Assembly: GCA_020846575.1 (NCBI GenBank)
Contig: JADLDQ010000042.1
Location: 1-18,313 of the forward strand
DNA: 18,313 nt
Reading direction: 5' to 3'
Source of the DNA: Burkholderiales bacterium
GTDB lineage: Bacteria > Pseudomonadota > Gammaproteobacteria > Burkholderiales > SG8-39
A program made the translations under genes and the position numbers. The notes beneath the pieces were generated by a model. It made no database searches, was not told where the DNA came from, and worked only from the letters and a program-made list of their open reading frames with translations. This document shows positions 14,053-18,313 of the stretch, piece by piece; position 1 is the stretch's first letter; every line of letters starts with the position of its first letter.

Positions 14053-15080
14053 GCTGCGGTTGGCGCGCGCTTGAGCCCGGTTTCCCGGTCGAAGTACTTG
14101 ATCTCGCGGGTGCGCACCGCGAACTCGTAGCGTTTGCCGCTCTCGATCGGCAGCGTAATCGTCGAAGGCAGCCGCGCGATAACCCTGGCGGCCGGGTTCG
14201 GCGCTTCCAGCGTGCCGTAAATCAACCGGTCGGCGCCGAGGTATTCGATGCGGGTCACGGTGAGCGCAAACGGCGTGATCTCGCCGCCATCGCCCAGCAC
14301 CTCGCGCGGAAGACAGTGCTCGGGCCGGAATCCACGGATGACGTGGTCGGTCTCCATCAGATTCATCGGCGGGCTTCCCATGAACGTGGCCACGAAAGTG
14401 TCGGCGGGGTCGTGATAGACCTCGAGCGGCGTGCCGAGCTGGCGGATGCGGCCGCGATCGAGCACCGCGATGCGCTCACCCAGCCCCATCGCCTCGACCT
14501 GGTCGTGCGTGACATACACGGTCGTGGTGCCGAGCCGGCGCTGAAACTGCTGCAGCTCGTCACGCGCGGAAGCACGCAGCTTGGCGTCCAGGTTGGAGAG
14601 CGGCTCGTCGAGCAGGAAAACCACCGGATTGCGCACCACCGCGCGTGCGAGCGCCACGCGCTGGCGCTCGCCGCCCGAGAGCTGGCGCGGCTTGCGCTGC
14701 AGCAGCGACTGGATGCCGAACATCGTGGCCGCCGTTTCGACCTTGTTCGCGATCTCGTCCCTGTGCGCACCCGCCGCCCGCAGCGGGAAGGCGATGTTCC
14801 CGCGCACCGACAGGTGCGGGTAGAGCGCGTAGCTCTGGAACACCATGGCGACGTTGCGCGCGCGCGGCGCCAAGCCGGTGACGACTTCGCCGCCGATCAG
14901 TACGTCGCCGGAGGTTGGTGTCTCCAGTCCGGCCAGCATGCGCAAGAGCGTGGTCTTGCCGCAGCCGGACGGACCCAGCAGCACCAGGAACTCGCCCTCC
15001 TTCACCAGGAGGTCGACAGCGTCGACGGCGTTGCTCGCCTCGAAGCGCTTGGTCAGCGCGCGCGTTTCTACGGTGGCCAT
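14049..15080 (-). CDS. ABC transporter ATPase, MalK/UgpC-type
   Basis: The protein has 343 residues from the ATG at 15080 (MATVETRALTKRF), which has AGGGG just upstream; the frame is open 10 codons further. All nucleotide-binding motifs are intact: Walker A GPSGCGKTT (36-44), Q-loop Gln82 in VFQSYALYPHL, signature LSGGERQRV (134-142), Walker B VVFLLDEP with Asp158/Glu159, and switch His192 in VTHDQVEAM. The remaining 100 or so residues are an OB-fold (TOBE-type) regulatory domain, including FRPEHC. It powers import of the solute delivered by the binding protein encoded upstream. The substrate cannot be read from this subunit, and UgpC-like ATPases are often shared between systems. Confidence 0.96.
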   Translation of the reverse strand: MATVETRALTKRFEASNAVDAVDLLVKEGEFLVLLGPSGCGKTTLLRMLAGLETPTSGDVLIGGEVVTGLAPRARNVAMVFQSYALYPHLSVRGNIAFPLRAAGAHRDEIANKVETAATMFGIQSLLQRKPRQLSGGERQRVALARAVVRNPVVFLLDEPLSNLDAKLRASARDELQQFQRRLGTTTVYVTHDQVEAMGLGERIAVLDRGRIRQLGTPLEVYHDPADTFVATFMGSPPMNLMETDHVIRGFRPEHCLPREVLGDGGEITPFALTVTRIEYLGADRLIYGTLEAPNPAARVIARLPSTITLPIESGKRYEFAVRTREIKYFDRETGLKRAPTAA

Positions 15081-15112
15081 TTGCCCCTGCCGCCTCCCCG
15101 GGGTTTGCACGC

Positions 15113-15138
15113 TGGACGGACGGCTCCGCGCCCGTCCA
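15113..15138. promoter_or_regulatory. Inverted repeat between the binding-protein and ATPase genes
   Basis: TGGACGG (15113-15119) and CCGTCCA (15132-15138) form a 7-bp stem with a 12-base loop. It lies in the 105-bp gap after the binding-protein stop. ABC operons commonly have a stem-loop here that protects the upstream mRNA and lowers expression of the membrane parts. No T-tract follows. That role is inferred. Confidence 0.35.
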
Positions 15139-15185
15139 CACGCCGCGACGGCGCGCGCACGGGCGCGGCCGTCACCAGGGCGATG

Positions 15186-16577
15186 TCAAACCAGCTTTTT
15201 CGCCTGCCACTTGGCGAAGATCGCCTTGCACTTGGTGTCGGCTTCCTTGATCGCGGCCTCGGGCGACATGGCGCCGCTTGCCGCCTTGGCGAACATGGTA
15301 TTGATCACCCAGGTATTGAAGATCTCGTCCACCGCCGCGTTGGCGTATCCGGGATAGCCGACGTTGGTCGCCCAGTTCAGAACGTCGCCCCGCACGCTGT
15401 ACTTGCCCCGTGGCATGTGCGGGTCGGCGGCCAGCATCTTCGGCAGGTCCGGCACGGTCTTCGGGAAGCACGGAAAGTTGTAGTACTGGCTCGCCTTGAA
15501 GCCGTCGAGAAAGTCGTCGATGTAGTCCACCAGGAATTTCTTCGCGCCTTCCTTGTTCTCGGCGAAATTCCAGATCACGTAGCAGTCCATCACGTGCTCC
15601 AGCCCGATGGCGCGCACCGGACCTCTCAGCGCCTTGGTGAGCCCGAGCTGGTCGGCGATGGGCAGCTTCTCGTTTTCCGCCGCGCGCGTGGTCGAGATCG
15701 CGTTGAGGCACAGCGACAGCTTGCCGGCAAGCAGCGCCCGATTGTTGGAGGACGCATCCCACGCCAGGACTTCCGGGGTCATGGTTTCCTTGCGCAGCGC
15801 CTGGACGAACTTGACCGCTTCCAGCGTGCGCTTGGAGTCGAGGGTCACCCTGCCTTGCTGATCCTGCACCGAGCCGCCGAACGCATAGAGACTGGTGCGC
15901 ATCGCCATCGCCGTGTCGAGCTCGGCGGAGAGCCCTATGCCGACCGGGATGTTGCGCTTGTCCTTGATCTTCCTGCCGACCTTGAGCACGTCGTCCCAGC
16001 TCGCGGGCCCCTTCTCCATGCCGGCCTCGCCCCACAGGTCGATGCGGTAGTTCACCGGGTCGGGCACGAAGCTGTCGGAGAAGCCGAAGTACTTCCTGGT
16101 TTTCGGGTTGTAGGTGCTCTTCACCGCGAGATCGATCGCCTTGCCGTGCTTGCGCTCGCACTCCTGGTAGATCTCACTGTGGTCGATGACCTGCGTCTCG
16201 TAGGTCGGTGCCGGCCACAGGAACATGAACAGATCGTGCCCTTTCTGAGCCGAAACCTCGGCCGCGGCGCGCGAGTTGATCGCGGGAATGCCGACGTGAT
16301 CGACGATGACCTGGGTATCGTTCTTCTCGCCCCAGCGCCTGGTGTACTCGTTGTCGAACCACTTGTCGTATGCCGGCACGAAGTGCGCCCATTGAAGGAT
16401 CTTCAGCGTCTTGCCCGCGGCCCGCGCCGAGCGCGGGAGAATGAACGGTCCGACGCTCGCGGCAAGCCCTGCGGCCCCCGCCGCGTGGACGAACTGGCGG
16501 CGCGAAACTCCATGAATCTGCTGGGTTTCCTCTTGTGACTCTGCTGGCGTAAGCACTGACTTGATTCCATCGCTCAT
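15186..16577 (-). CDS. ABC transporter extracellular solute-binding protein, Tat-exported
   Basis: The protein has 463 residues. AAGGAG lies 6 bases before the ATG, fixing the start. The N-terminus contains SRRQFVHAAGAAGLAASVG and a likely cleavage site after ARA, a twin-arginine signal, so the protein is probably folded before export. The mature part begins KTLKILQWAHFVPAYDKWFD and has the look of family-1 solute-binding proteins (two alpha/beta lobes; WDDVLKVGRKIKDK, GIGLSAELDTAMAMR). It is the first gene of the operon and presents the ligand to the two permeases and ATPase downstream. The MalFGK-type partners suggest a sugar, polyol or glycerophosphodiester-like ligand; I cannot name it. 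Confidence 0.93.
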   Translation of the reverse strand: MSDGIKSVLTPAESQEETQQIHGVSRRQFVHAAGAAGLAASVGPFILPRSARAAGKTLKILQWAHFVPAYDKWFDNEYTRRWGEKNDTQVIVDHVGIPAINSRAAAEVSAQKGHDLFMFLWPAPTYETQVIDHSEIYQECERKHGKAIDLAVKSTYNPKTRKYFGFSDSFVPDPVNYRIDLWGEAGMEKGPASWDDVLKVGRKIKDKRNIPVGIGLSAELDTAMAMRTSLYAFGGSVQDQQGRVTLDSKRTLEAVKFVQALRKETMTPEVLAWDASSNNRALLAGKLSLCLNAISTTRAAENEKLPIADQLGLTKALRGPVRAIGLEHVMDCYVIWNFAENKEGAKKFLVDYIDDFLDGFKASQYYNFPCFPKTVPDLPKMLAADPHMPRGKYSVRGDVLNWATNVGYPGYANAAVDEIFNTWVINTMFAKAASGAMSPEAAIKEADTKCKAIFAKWQAKKLV

Positions 16578-16806
16578 GACGGTCTCCTTGTCATTGTGTC
16601 GAGAGAATTTCGATGCGCGGGGGATCGCGCTGTGGCTTTTGACAGCAAAATGTAAGGAATGTTTCCGGCGACCCAGGCCGGCGCCAGAGCGGTCATCACG
16701 GCATCGGGCGCGTCCCGAGCCGCACCTTACCCCTTGCCGTCACCCGGGTACGCTTCGTCGGGTCGTGCCTTCACTTCGCGGTGAGTTCGCGAAGAAGCCG
16801 TGGCCG

Positions 16807-16866
16807 GACTCCCTCGCTACAGACTCCCTCGCTACAGACTCCCTCGCTACAGACTCCCTCGCTACA
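16807..16866 (+). repeat. Four perfect 15-bp tandem repeats
   Basis: The unit gactccctcgctaca occurs four times without a mismatch at 16807, 16822, 16837 and 16852. The last copy continues into atcgg, turning its final bases into the -10-like TACAAT. The perfect identity points to recent expansion by slippage. The array lies about 88 bp before the Bug start codon. Confidence 0.95.
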
Positions 16867-16868
16867 AT
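16863..16868 (+). promoter_or_regulatory. Candidate -10 box (TACAAT) for the Bug gene
   Basis: TACAAT in the context gctacaatcgg matches the sigma-70 -10 consensus at five of six positions and is a common form in betaproteobacteria. The -35 region, 17-18 bp upstream, falls within the third repeat and is poor (ctccct/tccctc), so an activator or extended contacts would be needed. It lies about 85 bp before the start codon. Confidence 0.5.
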
Positions 16869-16953
16869 CGGCCGGGTGGCGGCGACGCGCATTCGTTCAC
16901 GCGCTTGCTCCCGGGGCCCGACTTTTCGCCGACCTTTTCGAAAGGATCGAACG

Positions 16954-17946
16954 ATGCAAGCGCCCCAACACCGGCGTTCCGCGGTCAGCGCGGCTGCGGG
17001 TTTTGCAGCCTGGGCGCTCGCCGGCGCCTGCCTCGCGCAGCCGGCCTACCCCACCAGGCCCATCGGCATGATCGTGCCCTTCCCGCCCGGAGGCGTGGTG
17101 GACAATGCCGCCCGCGCCATCGCCCAGACGCTCTCGCCCTCCTGGGGCCAGGCCATCGTGGTCGAGAACCGCCCCGGAGCGAACGGCAACATCGGCGTCG
17201 AGGCCTGCGCGAAGGCCGAAGCGGACGGCTACACCGTGTGCTTTCCGGCGGGCGTGATCATCTCGCTCAACCCCTTCGCCTACTCCCGGCTGCCTTTCAA
17301 CCCGCAGCGCGATCTCGCACCCGTCGTGCACGTGGGCGTGCTCGACACCTCGATCGCCGTCAGCGCCGGCGTCCCGGTGAACTCGGTGAAGGAACTGGTC
17401 GAGTTCGGCCGCGCCAAGCCGGGCGCGCTCAACTGGGCCTCGCTCGGTACCGGCAGCTCTTCGCATCTCTACATGGAATGGTTCCAGGCGAAGACCGGTG
17501 CCAAGTTCACCCACGTACCCTACAAGGGTTCGCCCGACATGATCCGCGCGCTCATCGCCGGTGAGGTGCACGTCAATACCAACAGCCCGGGCGTGCTGCT
17601 GCCGCACGTGAAGGCTGGCAAAGTGAGGCTGCTCTCGGTGGTCACCAACGGCGAGCGCTTCGCACCGCTGCCGCAGGTGCCCACGCTCAGGGAACAGGGC
17701 TACGACCTGGACTTCCGGAACTGGGTCGCGGTGTTCCTGCCTGCGAAGGCGCCCGAGGCGATCATCCGGCGCTGGAACTCGGAGGTGAACCGCCTGGTGA
17801 AGGACCCGGCCTGGACCGCGAGGTACTTCCAGCCGATGGCGCTCACGCCGACGGGCGGCACCGTGGAGGAGTTCCTCGCCTTCATGAAGCGCGACCTTGC
17901 CCAGAGCGCCGAGCTGGTGAAGATCGCCAAGCTCAGGCTGGATTGA
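16954..17946 (+). CDS. Bug/TctC-type tripartite tricarboxylate transporter substrate-binding protein
   Basis: The protein has 330 residues from the ATG at 16954, preceded by GAAAGGA at 8 bases; the frame is open far upstream but through repeats only. A Sec signal peptide of about 28 residues (core AAAGFAAWALAGACLA) leads to YPTRPIGMIVPFPPGGVVDN. The other family landmarks are intact: IVVENRPGANGNIGVE, ADGYTV, LPFNPQRDLAPV, ALNWASLGTGSSSHL, FTHVPYKGSPDMIRALIAGE and HVKAGKVRLL. It is a periplasmic solute receptor of unknown ligand. No TctAB permease genes lie beside it, and it is not in an operon in this window; its nearest downstream neighbour is the convergent RidA-type gene. Confidence 0.95.
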   Translation: MQAPQHRRSAVSAAAGFAAWALAGACLAQPAYPTRPIGMIVPFPPGGVVDNAARAIAQTLSPSWGQAIVVENRPGANGNIGVEACAKAEADGYTVCFPAGVIISLNPFAYSRLPFNPQRDLAPVVHVGVLDTSIAVSAGVPVNSVKELVEFGRAKPGALNWASLGTGSSSHLYMEWFQAKTGAKFTHVPYKGSPDMIRALIAGEVHVNTNSPGVLLPHVKAGKVRLLSVVTNGERFAPLPQVPTLREQGYDLDFRNWVAVFLPAKAPEAIIRRWNSEVNRLVKDPAWTARYFQPMALTPTGGTVEEFLAFMKRDLAQSAELVKIAKLRLD

Positions 17947-17971
17947 AGGCGCATCGGGCAGGTCGGGGAAA

Positions 17972-17996
17972 CGCGAGGGGCGGGCAGCCCCTCGCG
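17972..17996. repeat. GC hairpin, half copy of the dispersed element (copy C)
   Basis: CGCGAGGGGC, loop gggca, GCCCCTCGCG is a perfect 10-bp stem. Its core is identical to the second hairpin of copy A except for one loop base, and the preceding bases (tcggggaaacgcgagggg) resemble those of copy B on its minus strand. It lies between the convergent stops of the Bug and RidA genes and could act as a bidirectional transcription brake, though it lacks T-tracts. Confidence 0.7.
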
Positions 17997-18005
17997 CCAT
18001 GTGAC

Positions 18006-18313
18006 TCAGTCCGCGATCACCGCGATCGCCTGGATCTCCACCATCATCTCGGGTCTGGCGAAACCGGCGCAGGTGATGAGCGCGCTCGCGGGGAAATCCG
18101 TCCCGAATATCTCGCGCCGGATGTCGGTGAAGCGCGTGCCGTGCCGCGAGTCGCCGATGAACACCGTCATGGTGACGAGGTCGCGAAGCGTCGCGCCGGC
18201 GCGCGCGAGCGTCGCCTCCAGGTTGCGGAAGGTCTGGCGCGTCTGCGCTTCGAAGTCGCCCGCGAGCGAGCGGCCGTTCTCGTCCTGGAACGCGCCGTGG
18301 CCGGCGACGAACA
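18006..18313 (-). CDS. RidA/YjgF/UK114 family protein, C-terminal part
   Basis: The stop at 18006-18008 ends a frame of about 102 visible residues; the N-terminus lies beyond the window. It reads FEAQTRQTFRNLEATLARAG, then DLVTMTVFIGDSRHGTRFTD, ending PASALITCAGFARPEMMVEI and QAIAVIAD. This is the RidA fold (chorismate-mutase-like trimer). RidA itself hydrolyses reactive enamines or imines using an arginine in a PARxxV context. Here that context reads PASALI, with no arginine, although the VEI glutamate is kept. It is probably one of the Rid subfamilies without classic deaminase activity. The convergent gene is the Bug protein. Confidence 0.88.
   Translation of the reverse strand, partial: FVAGHGAFQDENGRSLAGDFEAQTRQTFRNLEATLARAGATLRDLVTMTVFIGDSRHGTRFTDIRREIFGTDFPASALITCAGFARPEMMVEIQAIAVIAD

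Larger units (their letters stand above)
16578..16953. promoter_or_regulatory. Divergent regulatory region between the ABC operon and a Bug gene
   Basis: This 376-bp gap separates two divergent starts. Near the ABC operon there is an AT-richer patch (about 16636-16672) holding TTTTG, acag, CAAAA (16637-16650) and ggaatgtttcc, a plausible operator or promoter area though no clear -35/-10 pair stands out. Near the Bug gene are the 15-bp repeats and the TACAAT box, listed separately. I see no protein-coding signal; the plus-strand frame running through it encodes only the repeat peptide TDSLA. Confidence 0.5.

Noticed and set aside
14034..16538. An 834-codon open frame on the plus strand
   Set aside because: It is antisense to the ABC binding-protein and ATPase genes, both unmistakable; the plus frame has no recognisable domain.
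16807..16866. Short identical repeats considered as a CRISPR array
   Set aside because: The 15-bp units are directly adjacent with no spacers, and no cas gene is present.

Overview
The window is very GC-rich with strongly G/C-ending codons, and its gene content suggests a betaproteobacterium, probably Burkholderiales-like. The main reasons are three Bug/TctC-type periplasmic binding protein loci in 18 kb, a DUF3300 protein, a Ser/Thr kinase-HDOD fusion, and TACAAT-type promoters. Nothing in the window fixes the species. Apart from both edges, one dehydrogenase gene and one Bug gene, everything is on the minus strand.

Layout from left to right. The 3' end of a LuxR/NarL-type regulator (+) meets a DUF3300 exported protein (-) whose tail is an 8-residue repeat. 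Next is a broken Bug gene (-): its N-terminus is missing, it has a one-base frameshift, and its C-terminus reads through a hairpin element. An AAA-type ATPase with a DUF4143 C-terminus (-) abuts it and is headed by an AT-rich perfect inverted repeat that looks like a symmetric promoter/operator. Then come the kinase-HDOD protein (-), a possible remnant of a ribbon-helix-helix antitoxin (+), and a NnrU-family membrane protein (-). A 3-hydroxybutyryl-CoA dehydrogenase (+) is divergent from nnrU and convergent with a MoaD/ThiS-like protein (-). The MoaD gene lies downstream of a BNR-type beta-propeller gene, and the two are joined by a chain of ATGA stop/start overlaps.

The right half holds a complete Bug gene (-), a Tat-exported BepA-like M48 metalloprotease with TPRs (-), and a four-gene carbohydrate-type ABC transporter operon (-) in the order binding protein, ATPase, MalF-like permease, MalG-like permease. 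Upstream of the operon is a 376-bp divergent region carrying four perfect 15-bp repeats, the last of which runs into a TACAAT -10 box. This box probably drives the third Bug gene (+). A RidA-family protein (-, cut by the window edge) closes the segment.

Functionally this is a carbon-uptake and housekeeping region: an ABC importer for a carbohydrate-like solute, orphan carboxylate-binding Bug proteins without visible TctAB partners, acyl-CoA oxidation, and envelope proteolysis. No CRISPR array, phage module, transposase or complete defence system is visible. The most interesting signals are non-coding: a two-hairpin element present at two full sites and one half site, the symmetric promoter palindrome in front of the DUF4143 ATPase, the repeat-built promoter, and the ATGA relay.
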